This document shows, piece after piece, positions 27,357-38,388 of a stretch of DNA of 64,000 nt (the first letter of the stretch is position 1; each line of letters starts with the position of its first letter). Both the position numbers and the translations under genes were made by a program. Under the pieces are notes generated by a model. It was not told where the DNA came from. It did no database searches and saw only the letters and a list, made by a program, of their open reading frames with translations. This DNA is from an uncultured Shewanella sp. (GTDB taxonomy: Bacteria > Pseudomonadota > Gammaproteobacteria > Enterobacterales > Shewanellaceae): positions 62,001-126,000 of the forward strand of contig NZ_CANMWS010000017.1 of assembly GCF_947501665.1 (NCBI RefSeq), written 5' to 3'.

Positions 27357-28307
27357 TTAGCCTTTAAAGCAAAAGTGCTCTTTGGCATAAGCGACGCGAT
27401 CTTCGACTGCCATAGGTTCATTTTTTAATTTCTCAATATGTTGCAATGGACCTAATAACCCACAGTTGTTAGCTATTTGAATAGCAAGCCCAGGTCTGGC
27501 ATTCAGCTCTAGTAAGAGTGGACCACGGTGTTTATCTAACACCATGTCAGTGCCTAAATAACCCAGACCTGACATTTCATACGCTTTGGATGCGGTGTGC
27601 AATAGGGTATCCCATTCCGGTACGGCAATCGCTGTTAGGTTTTTTTGTGTATCAGGATGAAAATCGAGAGGATTATCAAATTGTACTGCATGTAAGCCTT
27701 TGCCTGTGCCAATGTCAATGCCGACACCGACAGCACCTTGATGTAAATTGGCTTTACCGTCTGAGGCGGCTGTGGATAAGCGTAACATGCCCATCACAGG
27801 GAAACCTTTGAAAACAATCAGGCGAATATCCGGAACTCCTTCGTAAGAGTAGCCTTCAAAAACCGGATCAAATTGAATGAGGCCTTCAACAATTGCCACA
27901 TCGGGGTTTCCCCCTAATGAGAATAACCCACTGAGAACATTGGAAACATGGCGATATAACTCATCAGGTAAAACTTCATCGCCATTGGGTTTGAAGTAGC
28001 GATCATCTTCAACTTTAGTGATCACTAAAATCCCTTTTCCGCCAGAGCCTTTAGCAGGTTTAATGACAAACCCAGGTAGGCCTTTTACCATGGCTGGAAT
28101 GTCATTAATTGCATGTTGGACAAAAATAGTACCAATTAAATCAGGAACCGCAATACCATTAGCAAGGGCTAAACGTTTGGTACTGAGTTTGTCATCTACG
28201 CGTTTATAATACTTACGTTCATTATAGCGACCAATATAATCGATATTGCGTTTATTCATGCTCAGTACACCATTTCGGTGTAAGGCTTGTGGCCGAGCGA
28301 AGATCAT
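27357..28307 (-). CDS. Alpha-L-glutamate ligase-like ATP-grasp protein
   Basis: This 316-residue cytosolic ATP-grasp enzyme is related to RimK. The ATP site is GFVIKPAKGSGGKGILV and the metal-binding C-terminal motif is LLLELNARPGLAIQIANNCGLL. It probably ligates an amino acid onto a peptide or protein carboxylate, but no substrate is known. It lies 2 bases after the 7TM protein gene. The same trio (retropepsin-like lipoprotein, transglutaminase-7TM protein, ATP-grasp ligase) is a conserved gamma-proteobacterial neighbourhood. Confidence 0.88.
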   Translation of the reverse strand: MIFARPQALHRNGVLSMNKRNIDYIGRYNERKYYKRVDDKLSTKRLALANGIAVPDLIGTIFVQHAINDIPAMVKGLPGFVIKPAKGSGGKGILVITKVEDDRYFKPNGDEVLPDELYRHVSNVLSGLFSLGGNPDVAIVEGLIQFDPVFEGYSYEGVPDIRLIVFKGFPVMGMLRLSTAASDGKANLHQGAVGVGIDIGTGKGLHAVQFDNPLDFHPDTQKNLTAIAVPEWDTLLHTASKAYEMSGLGYLGTDMVLDKHRGPLLLELNARPGLAIQIANNCGLLGPLQHIEKLKNEPMAVEDRVAYAKEHFCFKG

Positions 28308-28309
28308 GA

Positions 28310-29818
28310 TTATTCTCCAGCCAAGGGTTTAAAGCGTTTTAATTCAAGTAGGCGATAGCCCGTATATTGTCCCATGACAAGCACTAATGCGAGGACAATA
28401 AGGTGGATCCCTAAAAAATTAAATACCCAATGTTGTACCCAACTGGCACTCATTGCAAGATAGGCCAGTGTGGCCACAAGTAAGCTGCCTCCCCCTTGGA
28501 TAACCACTTCTTTGGGGCCTTCTTCTTCCCATAATATTGACATACGTTCAATCGTCCACGCCAAAATAATCATCGGGAAAAAAGTAATGGTTAATCCTTC
28601 ACTTAGCCCTAGCTTGTAAGATAAAAGGGTAAATACACCGATAATGCCGATGACCACAATAATGACCGCCGATATTCGTGAAATGAGCAATAAATTGAGC
28701 TGAGATAAATAGGCTCGAATCATCAGTCCACAGGCCACAATTAATAAGAAGCCAACCAGTCCAGTAAATAAGGTCGTTTGAATAAAGGCTAAAGCGATTA
28801 AAACGGGCATAAAGGTCCCAGAGGTTTTAATCCCAATTAACACGCGTAAAAATACGACCATCAGTACCCCAATTGGGATCAGTAATATGCCTTTAAAGAG
28901 ACTCTGTTCTTCAAGAGGGAGCTGATAAAGCGAAAAACTTAAAGCGTCATTGTTACGTAAAATATCAATAGAAGTGGCTAATGCCGAGCGCGTATCTTGT
29001 AGCATTGAAAAGCTGACTTGCGAATTTGTGCCACCGATCACATCTAATACAGATGTACCCGATTGTCCCCATAAAAGTAAGTTTTCTGGTCGCCCCTGAG
29101 TGCCGTCATTTGGATTAAACAGATACCATTGACCTTCATTGTAAACTTCAACAAAATTCACTAATTCTTGTCTGCGACGTTGATCTTGCAAATACAGACC
29201 GCTTACTTCGCGAGCTGGAATTGATTTGTTATGTAAGATATTGATAAACAAAGTTGTCGCACTATTACCAGATAAAAGTAGCTCAATATTTTGACTGCGC
29301 TCAGTGGCATTGAACTCTTTATTTAATTGCTGGGCAAAAGATAAATTCGTCGCGCTATGATCCCATACTTCTTGAGTTACTTGTTCTGCTGCTGCTTTTT
29401 CTGTTGCAGGCCAAATATAAGGTGTCGGAGCTTGAGGCTCTTTTGTTGCAATAATATTCGTTTGGCCTGTTGGGATGAGTGTGACTTTATAATAAAGATC
29501 TTGTCGTCCCGTAGCAGAGCGTTTTGACCAAATAGCGCGTTTATTTCGATTATCGGCATTGCTAATGCTTAAGCCGTAACCTGGAGAGGTCGTATTTTCA
29601 ACTAACACTTCATAGGCAGGGTCTTGAGGTAATGAAAACGAGGCTTCAACAGGTTTTCCTGTTCCTTGGAAACTCACTTTTGCATCTACAGCCCAACTTT
29701 GTACCTGTTGTCCAGGCAAGAAAGGAACATGGTGTTCTACACTGCGATAAATACAGGCGGCAATACCTAAAATAAATAAGAAGGCAACTAAAATATAAAA
29801 GGGTTTCTTAGAGTGCAT
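28310..29818 (-). CDS. Inactive-transglutaminase/7TM protein (UUP1 family)
   Basis: This 502-residue membrane protein has an N-terminal helix (residues ~7-25), then a ~270-residue periplasmic region. That region contains a transglutaminase-like fold whose Cys is missing (ATTLFINILHNKSIPAREVSG, then WYLFNPNDGTQG). Seven helices follow from ~310 to the end. It lies between the retropepsin-like lipoprotein and the ATP-grasp ligase genes, implying a joint envelope function. The mechanism is unknown. Confidence 0.88.
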   Translation of the reverse strand: MHSKKPFYILVAFLFILGIAACIYRSVEHHVPFLPGQQVQSWAVDAKVSFQGTGKPVEASFSLPQDPAYEVLVENTTSPGYGLSISNADNRNKRAIWSKRSATGRQDLYYKVTLIPTGQTNIIATKEPQAPTPYIWPATEKAAAEQVTQEVWDHSATNLSFAQQLNKEFNATERSQNIELLLSGNSATTLFINILHNKSIPAREVSGLYLQDQRRRQELVNFVEVYNEGQWYLFNPNDGTQGRPENLLLWGQSGTSVLDVIGGTNSQVSFSMLQDTRSALATSIDILRNNDALSFSLYQLPLEEQSLFKGILLIPIGVLMVVFLRVLIGIKTSGTFMPVLIALAFIQTTLFTGLVGFLLIVACGLMIRAYLSQLNLLLISRISAVIIVVIGIIGVFTLLSYKLGLSEGLTITFFPMIILAWTIERMSILWEEEGPKEVVIQGGGSLLVATLAYLAMSASWVQHWVFNFLGIHLIVLALVLVMGQYTGYRLLELKRFKPLAGE

Positions 29819-29829
29819 CAGGCGTATCC

Positions 29830-30612
29830 CTATTTGTTAGAATTGGTCTTGTTTGGATCCTTCTTTCCATGAATAAAGGTTTTTCCTACATCAACAACGG
29901 CAATATCTTGCATGAATTTTCTGCCTAATAATAAGGGGTATTCGAGGTGACTACGATTGACTAAATTTAATTCAGTTTGGGCTTCATAATCGCCAATTTT
30001 GAGGTGGGCGAGAATAACTGGGCGACGATCGCTACTATTATCATCGGCATCTTGTTTGATACGGACGAAACGGACGACTTTAGCTTCAAAGGTTTTAGCG
30101 GGCTTATCTGGACCGTCAACATAGACATCAAAACGCACCCAAGAATCGCCATCACGTTCAAATAAAACAATATTACGAGAGTCTAAAGAGGAAGACTCAG
30201 CCCCAGTATCGATACGGGTATTAAAACTGGCTTTGACTTCATCCACATAAACCCGCTCGACGGCGCCTAAAATAAATTTATCGCCTAATGGAGAGGTGCA
30301 TTTTTTATCCGTTATGGGTTGGCTAACTTGCTCAGTCGGTTTCTCAGTTTTAGTTGTTGCTTTAAGGGTTTTGACTTGATTTTGTAGCATGGATAGTTGT
30401 GCATTGAGTGCATCTAAACTGGCTTGTTGAGATGCACTGTCTAAATAAATACTGGTTAAGATACTGTCTTTTTGTTTTGCTAAACTGGCTTGAAGTGCTT
30501 CAGCATCCACAGGCTTTGGAGCAGGAGGAGCCGCTTTTTGAGTCGCACAGGCAGCTAACAGGCTAGGCAGTGCAATTATACAGATGATTCGCTTCAACAT
30601 AGAGTTTCTCAT
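29830..30612 (-). CDS. Retropepsin-like lipoprotein protease
   Basis: The 260-residue protein has a lipobox LAAC (residues ~19-22), a coiled-coil linker (~40-85) and a C-terminal domain of the family once called putative ATP-dependent zinc protease (PF05618). FNTRIDTGAESSSLDS carries the D-T-G-A signature of retroviral-type aspartic proteases, and YPLLLGRKFMQD is the second conserved block. It probably acts in the periplasm as a dimer. ATG 30612 or 30600 could start it. It lies 6 bases after cmoB. Confidence 0.85.
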   Translation of the reverse strand: MRNSMLKRIICIIALPSLLAACATQKAAPPAPKPVDAEALQASLAKQKDSILTSIYLDSASQQASLDALNAQLSMLQNQVKTLKATTKTEKPTEQVSQPITDKKCTSPLGDKFILGAVERVYVDEVKASFNTRIDTGAESSSLDSRNIVLFERDGDSWVRFDVYVDGPDKPAKTFEAKVVRFVRIKQDADDNSSDRRPVILAHLKIGDYEAQTELNLVNRSHLEYPLLLGRKFMQDIAVVDVGKTFIHGKKDPNKTNSNK

Positions 30613-30618
30613 TAGACA

Positions 30619-31614
30619 TTACTCGACAAGATCTTTATTGGGCTGATTTTTTGTGGCGATGATTGTCGCTCTTTTAGGGGCTGGATAGCCTTCAACGGTA
30701 AGATTGATATCATTGGGATCTAAATAATCAACTAAGGATTCATTAGGCATCCACTCAGTACTTCGCTGCTCAGCCAAAGAGGTCACATCAATATTAACGC
30801 ATTTTATATCAATAAAGTCACTTTTTCTTAGCCATAGCATTAAAGCGTCAATAGATGGAAGAAACCAGACATTATTCATTTTTCCATATCTATCTTCAGG
30901 TACAAGGACGGTATTTTCATCCCCATCAATGACTAAGGTTTCTAGGATTAATTCCCCGCCTGTGCGTAATTGATCTCTTAGCTGTATTAAATGATCAATC
31001 GGTGAGCGTCTGTGATAAAGGACTCCCATGGAAAAGACAGTATCAAAAGCATCCAGAGGCGGCAGTTCTTCAATGCCTATAGGGAGCAAATGAATGGGAT
31101 GGTGTTGACCTGCGATTCTTTTAATGGCTTCAAATTGACATAAAAATAATGTTGAGGGGTCAATGCCGATAACGTGTTTAGCGCCTTCACCTAACATTCT
31201 CCACATATGATAACCACTGCCACAACCCACATCGAGTACAGTGCGATTGGCTAAAGGGGAAAGGTGCTCTTGTAGTCGCTCCCATTTCCAATCTGAACGC
31301 CACTCTGTATCAATTTCAATACCTTGTACAGAGTAAGGCCCTTTACGCCAAGGTTTGAAGATCCCTAATAAATTTTTGAGTTTTTCCTGCTCACCTTTTG
31401 ACAGTTGTTTTCCAGACCCTATGGTTACACTGGTCTTAAAATCAATGAGATCGGGAGTGGGGTAGTGCAGTTTATTGAGTACCTTTTCCCATTTGGGTAA
31501 ATTTCCATGTTTATGCTCGCGTTGCCAATGTCCTAAAATGGTAGGCAAGGTTTCAAGCCAGTGCTGTAGACTTGAGTCGGCGATTTGTTTGTAAAAGGAG
31601 CTAAAGCTAATCAC
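30619..31614 (-). CDS. cmoB: tRNA U34 carboxymethyltransferase
   Basis: This 331-residue enzyme uses carboxy-SAM made by CmoA to form cmo5U34 in tRNA. The SAM-type fold has motif [20 protein letters not shown], then [19 protein letters not shown]. The basic N-terminal region ([13 protein letters not shown]) and [13 protein letters not shown] are typical. It lies ~90 bases downstream of cmoA in the usual order. Confidence 0.96.
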   Translation of the reverse strand: MISFSSFYKQIADSSLQHWLETLPTILGHWQREHKHGNLPKWEKVLNKLHYPTPDLIDFKTSVTIGSGKQLSKGEQEKLKNLLGIFKPWRKGPYSVQGIEIDTEWRSDWKWERLQEHLSPLANRTVLDVGCGSGYHMWRMLGEGAKHVIGIDPSTLFLCQFEAIKRIAGQHHPIHLLPIGIEELPPLDAFDTVFSMGVLYHRRSPIDHLIQLRDQLRTGGELILETLVIDGDENTVLVPEDRYGKMNNVWFLPSIDALMLWLRKSDFIDIKCVNIDVTSLAEQRSTEWMPNESLVDYLDPNDINLTVEGYPAPKRATIIATKNQPNKDLVE

Positions 31615-31706
31615 TTATGTGGCCACCATGGTTTGTTTCATGTTGATTTTATAACATGATTGGGTCAGTTATTCGGTATTGATCTGTTATCGATTAAACA
31701 TGGTAT

Positions 31707-32438
31707 TTATTTAATGGCGATCATAGAAGCAAAATTAAAACATTGGAACCAAACATTAAAATGCTCAAACCCTTGAGATTTTAAACGTTGCTCATGTTCA
31801 GGTAGTGTATCAGGTTTCATGACATTTTCGAGTGAACTGCGTTTTTGGCTAATTTCAAGTTCACTGTAACCATTTGCACGTTTAAAATCGAGATGTAATT
31901 CATCCAGAGTATTCTGAATAGGTTCATGTTTAAAATAAAGTTTTTCAGATAGAATTAATACACCGCCAGGGTTAAGCCCAAGATATATTTTTTTGATTAA
32001 GTTATCTCTGTCTTTTGGCGCAAGAAATTGCATGGTGAAATTTAATATGACAAGTGAAGCATTTTTAATCTCAATATCCCTCACATCACCACAAATAAGA
32101 TCGACAGGAGTCTGGCTCACATAAGAAGTCAGGTTTTCTTGGCATCGCTCAATCATTGCTTGACTATTATCAACAGCAATAATGTGACAATTTCTGTCTT
32201 GAATATGCCGGCGAACGCTTAAGGTTGCAGCGCCTAATGAACAGCCTAAGTCATACACATGGCTATTTGGTGTGACAAATTTATGAGCTAAATCTCCAAT
32301 TGAATGAATAATTTGTTCATATCCAGGAACAGAACGGCGGATCATGTCGTTAAATACCCCAACGACTTTACTATCAAATTGAAAATCGCTTACTTGCGTA
32401 AAGGGAGTGGCAAAAAGTGTATCTTGAGAAGAATTCAT
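31707..32438 (-). CDS. cmoA: Carboxy-SAM synthase
   Basis: This 243-residue enzyme starts at ATG 32438 ([13 protein letters not shown]). That matches the family's usual start and length, whereas the frame's upstream extension to 32549 would add 37 atypical residues. It converts SAM and prephenate to carboxy-SAM. Motif [20 protein letters not shown], then [11 protein letters not shown] and [20 protein letters not shown], are near-identical to E. coli CmoA as recalled. Confidence 0.96.
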   Translation of the reverse strand: MNSSQDTLFATPFTQVSDFQFDSKVVGVFNDMIRRSVPGYEQIIHSIGDLAHKFVTPNSHVYDLGCSLGAATLSVRRHIQDRNCHIIAVDNSQAMIERCQENLTSYVSQTPVDLICGDVRDIEIKNASLVILNFTMQFLAPKDRDNLIKKIYLGLNPGGVLILSEKLYFKHEPIQNTLDELHLDFKRANGYSELEISQKRSSLENVMKPDTLPEHEQRLKSQGFEHFNVWFQCFNFASMIAIK

Positions 32439-32587
32439 TTCGTTTACAGTGTGAAGATAGAGCATGACATTTTCTGCATGATAGCAATTACTGGGCTGAC
32501 TAGCACTGGAAATCTTTAGAAAAATTCGCTTTAATATCATTTTAACCACATATTCATTACATCAATGTATCAAGATTAGGATTATCA

Positions 32588-34882
32588 TTGAAATTTCTCA
32601 TTTATTTTATACTTATACTGGGGATGAGCAGTGTTGTTGCTTTTGCCTTTGCAGATGACGAGAAAGGAAAAACGGATTTAATCTTAGGAATGGATGGGAA
32701 AAGCTATCCATTACAATTTATTAATGCATCGGGACAACCTGCTGGGTTACTGGTTGATATTTGGCGAGTATGGGCCAAAAATACCCAAACCAATATTCAA
32801 TTTAAGGTAGTAAAAAATAGTGACATAAACGAGAGTCTGGTGGCAAAAACGATCGATTTACATATTGGCCACTTTGATAAAAATGACAATCTTAATCAGC
32901 CCATTTCAGCGTTAGCGGCTTTAACCAGCACTAATCATTATTTATATCTTCATCAAGCCTTGTTAGTGCCTGATGACATTCGTCAGTTATCTTCATTTTT
33001 GATAGGTGTTATTCAAGACAGTTTTACGGCAACAATATTAGAAACTGAGTATCCGTCATTGAGCTTAAGGTATTACTCGAATATTGATTCACTTATTCAG
33101 GCGACTGAAAAAAAGCAAGTTTATATCATTGCTGCATCAGAAGGTTTATTACGTAGTCATCAAGTCGGTCGCCAAGTTAGCAAAGGATTGTTATCGTTTA
33201 ATCGATTGCTTTTAAAGCAATCAGTGTCCTATCCATTGGTGTTAACAAGTCAAGTGTCATTGATTAATCAATTAAGTGGTTTATATACACAACACACTGC
33301 GCAATTGAGCCAAAAGTGGTTAGGTAAAGGGCAAGGAAGCCATTATCTCACCATCGGATTACCACTGAACTTTGCACCTTATGCCAGCATTGGCATCGAC
33401 GGGCTTGCTCAGGGATTATTAATCGATATTTGGCAAGCTTGGTCTTCACATTCAGGGGTAAAAGTCGACTTTGTTTTTAACGATGACCAAACACTGTATA
33501 ACAGCTTAAAAATGGGTCGAATAGATGGACTGCTGAGTTACCCGAATAAAGATATGGATACCAATGGCTTTAAAGAGCAGCAGAGTTTATATCAGATCAA
33601 AATGCGACTGTTTAGTTATCAGACCCAGATAACCGATATTGGTACTTTAGTGGGGAAAACAGTGGCATTTAATGCTGATTTTGCCGAGATTGAGCCAATT
33701 AAAAAATGGCTTCCTGGTGTGAATTTTATTCATATGGATAATATTAGTGCGATGATCCAAGCCACTGAACATGGCGATGTCGCCGCGTTTATTGCGCCGA
33801 CAGCATTAACACAGCATTATTTATTATTAACAAAAAAGTGGCAGCACTTCCATCAGCATCCTTCATGGGTTTTTAATATTCATATGCGATTGTTGTCAAG
33901 GGATAATGGGCCACAAGATGGTGATCATACCCTGACTCAATTTGATCCTCTTCCCACAGAAACCTTGATGAATATTGAGCGACAATGGATACCCGATCCA
34001 CAAAAGCAATGGGTGGAGCAGCAGCCTAGTAAGTTAGTTTTTAATGAAGCTGAAACAGCCTATTTGACACAACTAACGGGACTAAAGGTGGGGTATTTAT
34101 CGAATTGGAAGCCGATGGAGTTTACGGATATGACTGGGCAATTTTCAGGCATTAATAGTGATATCTTTGCACGTATAGAGGCAGGATTGGGCGTGACGTT
34201 AGAACCTGTGGCGTTTGAACATTGGAATGATTTGTTGACGGCACTTTACCAAGGTGATATTGATTTGGCTGGCAGTATTGCCAATATTTCTGAGCGTCAG
34301 CATCGATTACGTTTTAGTCAATCTTATTGGCCTGCATCATGGGGAGTATTGACGTATTCGAATGCGGTGAATTTTTTTCATCTTAATGATTTAGCGGGGC
34401 TGAGGGTTGCGGTTGTGGAAGGTTATCAACTCGTGCCGACTTTACTCACCGAGCAGCCTGAATTAGCCCTAGTGCTGGTGCCTGACATTGATGCGGGGAT
34501 CAAAGCGATGAGACAGGGTCATGCGGATGTATTTATTGATAAATTGGTGAATTTGAGCATGATGTTAACACATCGCCGCGATTCGATTTTGAAGCTAGCG
34601 GTACTGGTGGATTTTGCTGAGCAACGGAGTCATATAGGTATCCATCCACAGCATGGGTTATTACCTCCATTAATTGATAAAGTGCTCATGACGATTGATA
34701 CGCCGACCCAACAAGCTATTCAGCAAAAGTGGGTGACCAAGTTGTTACCAGCAAAAGGCCTTCATTCAGCTCAATGGCGAGATTTAATGGTGGTGACGAT
34801 ACTGGTTTTAGTGAGTCTGGTAGTACTGATCTGGTTGATTCGTTACGGAATGAAACAGAAAAAAGGCCGTTCTTTGAATTGA
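32588..34882 (+). CDS. Triple solute-binding-domain membrane protein without output domain
   Basis: The 764-residue protein has a signal peptide (cleavage near AFA). Three tandem SBP_bac_3-type (Venus flytrap) domains follow: ~30-255 (LILGMDGKSYPLQFI), ~257-470 (LTIGLPLNFAPYASIG) and ~505-735 (LKVGYLSNWKPMEFTD, GDIDLAGSIANISERQ). A single helix (~742-760) and a ~10-residue basic tail complete it. Domain 3 is best conserved. Proteins of this build usually continue into a histidine kinase or GGDEF/EAL domain; here there is none. The gene is divergent from cmoA. It probably senses a small ligand through an unknown partner. Confidence 0.8.
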   Translation: MKFLIYFILILGMSSVVAFAFADDEKGKTDLILGMDGKSYPLQFINASGQPAGLLVDIWRVWAKNTQTNIQFKVVKNSDINESLVAKTIDLHIGHFDKNDNLNQPISALAALTSTNHYLYLHQALLVPDDIRQLSSFLIGVIQDSFTATILETEYPSLSLRYYSNIDSLIQATEKKQVYIIAASEGLLRSHQVGRQVSKGLLSFNRLLLKQSVSYPLVLTSQVSLINQLSGLYTQHTAQLSQKWLGKGQGSHYLTIGLPLNFAPYASIGIDGLAQGLLIDIWQAWSSHSGVKVDFVFNDDQTLYNSLKMGRIDGLLSYPNKDMDTNGFKEQQSLYQIKMRLFSYQTQITDIGTLVGKTVAFNADFAEIEPIKKWLPGVNFIHMDNISAMIQATEHGDVAAFIAPTALTQHYLLLTKKWQHFHQHPSWVFNIHMRLLSRDNGPQDGDHTLTQFDPLPTETLMNIERQWIPDPQKQWVEQQPSKLVFNEAETAYLTQLTGLKVGYLSNWKPMEFTDMTGQFSGINSDIFARIEAGLGVTLEPVAFEHWNDLLTALYQGDIDLAGSIANISERQHRLRFSQSYWPASWGVLTYSNAVNFFHLNDLAGLRVAVVEGYQLVPTLLTEQPELALVLVPDIDAGIKAMRQGHADVFIDKLVNLSMMLTHRRDSILKLAVLVDFAEQRSHIGIHPQHGLLPPLIDKVLMTIDTPTQQAIQQKWVTKLLPAKGLHSAQWRDLMVVTILVLVSLVVLIWLIRYGMKQKKGRSLN

Positions 34883-34981
34883 AAGGGGCTGTTTTTTAAA
34901 ATAATCGAGAATGAATGAGAAAAGTTGGTGGATAGTTCACCGACTGAGAGATGAATGGTTTCGAAGTGGGTGATATTTTAT

Positions 34982-34987
34982 TATAAT
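34982..34987 (+). promoter_or_regulatory. Possible -10 element for aspS
   Basis: A perfect TATAAT lies 65 bases before the aspS ATG. The -35 position (TTTCGA) is poor, so the call rests on the -10 alone. Confidence 0.35.
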
Positions 34988-35052
34988 GTCGCTTTTGTCT
35001 TATTTTGAATATTCCTCAAGCACCAGTTTGCGGATTTAAAGGAAGGAATGAA

Positions 35053-36831
35053 ATGCGCAGTCAATATTGTGGGGACGTCAATGCGTCTCACGTTGGACAG
35101 GAAGTAACTTTAGTCGGTTGGGTCAATCGAAGCCGCGATCTCGGTGGTGTTGTATTTCTAGATTTACGTGATAGAGAAGGCATTGTTCAGGTTGTTTACG
35201 ACCCTGATCTCCCAGAGGTGTTTGATGTGGCCAGCTCGCTGCGCAGTGAGTTTTGTGTACAAGTGACCGGTCTGGTTCGTGCTCGTCCAGACAGTCAAGT
35301 GAATAAAGACATGCGCACTGGCGAAATTGAAGTGTTAGGTAAAGGGTTAACCATACTCAATAGTGCCCCAGCTTTGCCTATTAATATGGACAAAAACCAG
35401 CATAACACAGAAGAGCAGCGTCTTAAGTATCGTTATTTAGATTTACGTCGTCCTGAAATGGCCGAACGGATTATCTTTCGCTCTAAAGTCACCAGTGCTG
35501 TACGCCGCTTTTTAGATGGTAATGGTTTTTTAGATATCGAAACCCCGATTTTAACCAAGGCAACCCCTGAAGGCGCGCGGGATTATTTGGTTCCAAGTCG
35601 AACCTATAAAGGGCAATTCTTTGCTTTGCCTCAATCTCCTCAGTTGTTTAAGCAACTCTTGATGATGTCAGGTTTTGATCGTTATTATCAAATTGTCAAA
35701 TGTTTCCGTGACGAAGACTTGCGTGCTGATCGTCAGCCTGAATTCACTCAAATTGATATTGAAACCTCTTTTATGACGTCCGAGCAAGTGATGGCGCAAA
35801 CTGAAGCCATGACTCGAGGATTATTTAAAGAACTGCTAAACGTGGACTTAGGTGAATTTCCTAAGATGACGTTTGCAGAAGCCATGCGCCGTTTTGGTTC
35901 TGATAAACCTGATTTGCGTAATCCCCTTGAGCTGGTTGATGTGGCAGATTTAGTGAAAGATGTTGAATTTGCTGTCTTTAACGGTCCAGCGAATGATGCT
36001 GATGGACGCGTGGCTGTATTGCGGATCCCCGGCGGGGCGAAATTGTCTCGTAAACAGCTCGATGAATATGCTAAATATGTCACTATTTATGGTGCCAAAG
36101 GGCTTGCATGGATGAAGGTCAATGATGTCGATAAAGGCATGGAAGGCATTCAATCGCCCGTGCTTAAATTCCTATCTGAAGATGTTGTTAATGGCATATT
36201 AGACAGAACCGCTGCACAAACCGGTGACATTATTTTATTTGGTGCCGATAAAGCCAATATCGTGGCAGAAGCGATGGGCGCATTGCGCTTAAAAGCGGGG
36301 GAAGATTTTGAATTACTCGAAGGTGACTGGCGTCCACTTTGGGTGGTTGATTTCCCAATGTTTGAACGCACATCTGATGGCGGGTTACATGCTATGCATC
36401 ATCCTTTTACCGCGCCAAGTAATCTAACACCTGAAGCACTTGAAGCAGATCCTACAGCTGCGATTTCGGATGCTTATGATATGGTATTGAACGGTTGTGA
36501 ACTCGGTGGTGGCTCTGTACGTATTCATAATGCGGACATGCAAGCGGCCGTTTTCCGTATTTTGGGTATCGAAGAAGAAGAAGCCAATGAAAAATTCGGT
36601 TTCTTATTAGAAGCGCTGCGTTATGGAACGCCGCCACATGCCGGACTGGCCTTTGGCTTAGATCGCATTGTGATGCTAATGACAGGCGCGAGTTCTATTC
36701 GTGATGTGATGGCATTTCCAAAAACCACCACTGCGGCATGCCCATTGACCAATGCTCCGAGTGACGCTAATCCTGCTCAATTAGTCGAGTTAGGCGTCGG
36801 TGTATTAGAGACATCAAAAGGTGAAGCGTAA
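35053..36831 (+). CDS. aspS: Aspartyl-tRNA synthetase
   Basis: This 592-residue class IIb synthetase starts at ATG 35053 (GGAAGG 7 bases upstream), giving the normal bacterial start [10 protein letters not shown]; 16 upstream codons are open but unconserved. An OB-fold anticodon domain (~1-110) is followed by a catalytic domain with motif 2 ([18 protein letters not shown]) and a GAD insert. Motif 3 is [17 protein letters not shown]. It charges tRNA-Asp. Confidence 0.98.
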   Translation: MRSQYCGDVNASHVGQEVTLVGWVNRSRDLGGVVFLDLRDREGIVQVVYDPDLPEVFDVASSLRSEFCVQVTGLVRARPDSQVNKDMRTGEIEVLGKGLTILNSAPALPINMDKNQHNTEEQRLKYRYLDLRRPEMAERIIFRSKVTSAVRRFLDGNGFLDIETPILTKATPEGARDYLVPSRTYKGQFFALPQSPQLFKQLLMMSGFDRYYQIVKCFRDEDLRADRQPEFTQIDIETSFMTSEQVMAQTEAMTRGLFKELLNVDLGEFPKMTFAEAMRRFGSDKPDLRNPLELVDVADLVKDVEFAVFNGPANDADGRVAVLRIPGGAKLSRKQLDEYAKYVTIYGAKGLAWMKVNDVDKGMEGIQSPVLKFLSEDVVNGILDRTAAQTGDIILFGADKANIVAEAMGALRLKAGEDFELLEGDWRPLWVVDFPMFERTSDGGLHAMHHPFTAPSNLTPEALEADPTAAISDAYDMVLNGCELGGGSVRIHNADMQAAVFRILGIEEEEANEKFGFLLEALRYGTPPHAGLAFGLDRIVMLMTGASSIRDVMAFPKTTTAACPLTNAPSDANPAQLVELGVGVLETSKGEA

Positions 36832-36877
36832 TAAGGTTTTATCTTAATACTATAGATAGACTTAGACAATAGACGGC

Positions 36878-36911
36878 ACAAGGAAGTGAGTGGTGATATT
36901 CGCTTCCTTGT
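36878..36911 (+). terminator. Hairpin between aspS and yebC
   Basis: ACAAGGAAGTG pairs with CGCTTCCTTGT (11 bp, one wobble) around a 12-base loop. The downstream T content is low, so termination is probably partial. Confidence 0.45.
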
Positions 36912-36939
36912 TGATTTTAACCTCTTTGAGGAGTTATCA

Positions 36940-37686
36940 ATGGCAGGTCACAGTAAGTGGGCAAATATTAAGCACCGTAAAGCAGCCCAAGATGCAAAAC
37001 GCGGAAAATTATTCACAAAATTCATTCGAGAATTAACCGTCTCGGCTCGAGAGGGCGGTTCGGATCCTGATTCAAACCCGCGCTTACGCGCGGCTATCGA
37101 TAAAGCGCTGTCGAATAACATGACCCGTGATACCGTTGAGCGAGCAGTTAAGCGCGGTGCGGGTGAGCTTGATGGTCAAGTACTTGAAACTATTATGTAT
37201 GAAGGCTATGGTCCCGGTGGTACTGCGGTAATGGTGGAAACCATGACAGACAATCGTAATCGTACCGTTTCGGGGGTGAGAAATGCCTTTAGTAAATCAG
37301 GTGGTAATTTAGGGACGGATGGTTCAGTCTCTTATTTGTTTGATAAAAAAGGCATCATTTCTTATGGCGAAGGGACTGATGAAGACGCCTTAATGGATGC
37401 AGCATTAGAAGCGGGCGCTGAAGATGTGGTGACCAATGAAGATAGCTCGATTGATGTGTATACTACACCGGAAGATTTCGGCAGTGTGAAAGATGCACTG
37501 GATGCGACAGGGCTCGAGTCGATTAATGCCGAAGTGACAATGATCCCATCGACTAAAGCGGATTTGGATGCGGATACGGCGCCGAAATTTATGCGTTTAA
37601 TTGATAACTTAGAGGATCATGATGATGTTCAAGAAGTGTATCATAATGCAGATATTTCAGATGAAATCATGGAACATTTAGAGTGA
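36940..37686 (+). CDS. yebC: YebC/PmpR-family regulator-translation factor
   Basis: The 248-residue protein comes from ATG 36940 (GAGGAG upstream), the standard [21 protein letters not shown] start. It has the three-domain YebC fold with the conserved [14 protein letters not shown] segment. Family members act as DNA-binding regulators and, from recent work, help ribosomes through proline-rich stretches. It keeps the classic position between aspS and ruvC. Confidence 0.97.
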   Translation: MAGHSKWANIKHRKAAQDAKRGKLFTKFIRELTVSAREGGSDPDSNPRLRAAIDKALSNNMTRDTVERAVKRGAGELDGQVLETIMYEGYGPGGTAVMVETMTDNRNRTVSGVRNAFSKSGGNLGTDGSVSYLFDKKGIISYGEGTDEDALMDAALEAGAEDVVTNEDSSIDVYTTPEDFGSVKDALDATGLESINAEVTMIPSTKADLDADTAPKFMRLIDNLEDHDDVQEVYHNADISDEIMEHLE

Positions 37687-37821
37687 TCTACCGCATTGTA
37701 GATTTCAATATTACTTTCTAAATAACTGATTAATTTGATAGTTTAATTAAGAGGCTGAATGATAATTTAGCCACAAATATCAGTGGCTAAACACAATCTT
37801 TATTCCATAAAATAGGATATT

Positions 37822-38343
37822 ATGGCTATTATTTTAGGTGTCGATCCGGGCTCTAGGATCACCGGTTATGGTGTTATTCATTGTCAAGGGCGACATCAGC
37901 AATACTTAGGAAGTGGCTGTATTCGCACTTCCAGTGATGAGCTGCCTCTAAGGCTCAAGCAAATTTTTAATGGTTTATCAGAAATTATTCGTCAATATCA
38001 ACCGACCGAGTTTGCCATCGAACGGGTGTTTATGGCAAAGAATGCTGACTCAGCTTTAAAACTTGGTCAAGCGAGAGGGGCGGCCATTGTTGCCGCGACC
38101 GTGGCAGATTTGCCTGTTGCAGAGTACAGTGCAACCCAAATTAAAAGTGCCGTGGTGGGCTCTGGACGTGCACAGAAAACCCAAGTCCAACATATGATCC
38201 AACAATTATTTAATTTACCCGCCGCGCCTCAAGCGGATGCGGCAGATGCATTAGGCGTGGCGGTATGCCATTTTCATACCCGTCAAAGCTTAGTGGCCTT
38301 GGCGGGTCAAGCCGCTAAGCGGACTTATGGCCGTTATAAATAA
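37822..38343 (+). CDS. ruvC: Holliday junction resolvase RuvC
   Basis: This 173-residue endonuclease cleaves four-way DNA junctions after RuvAB branch migration. The acidic catalytic residues are visible: Asp in [14 protein letters not shown], Glu in [11 protein letters not shown], and two Asp in [14 protein letters not shown]. It is followed by ruvA and ruvB. Confidence 0.98.
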   Translation: MAIILGVDPGSRITGYGVIHCQGRHQQYLGSGCIRTSSDELPLRLKQIFNGLSEIIRQYQPTEFAIERVFMAKNADSALKLGQARGAAIVAATVADLPVAEYSATQIKSAVVGSGRAQKTQVQHMIQQLFNLPAAPQADAADALGVAVCHFHTRQSLVALAGQAAKRTYGRYK

Positions 38344-38388
38344 TGTGTGTCAGTTTACGCTTAACAGCATAATAAATGAGAAAGTAAT

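Noticed and set aside
37686..37703. Terminator after yebC (ATCTAC...GTAGAT)
   Set aside because: Only a 6-bp AT-rich stem and no T run.
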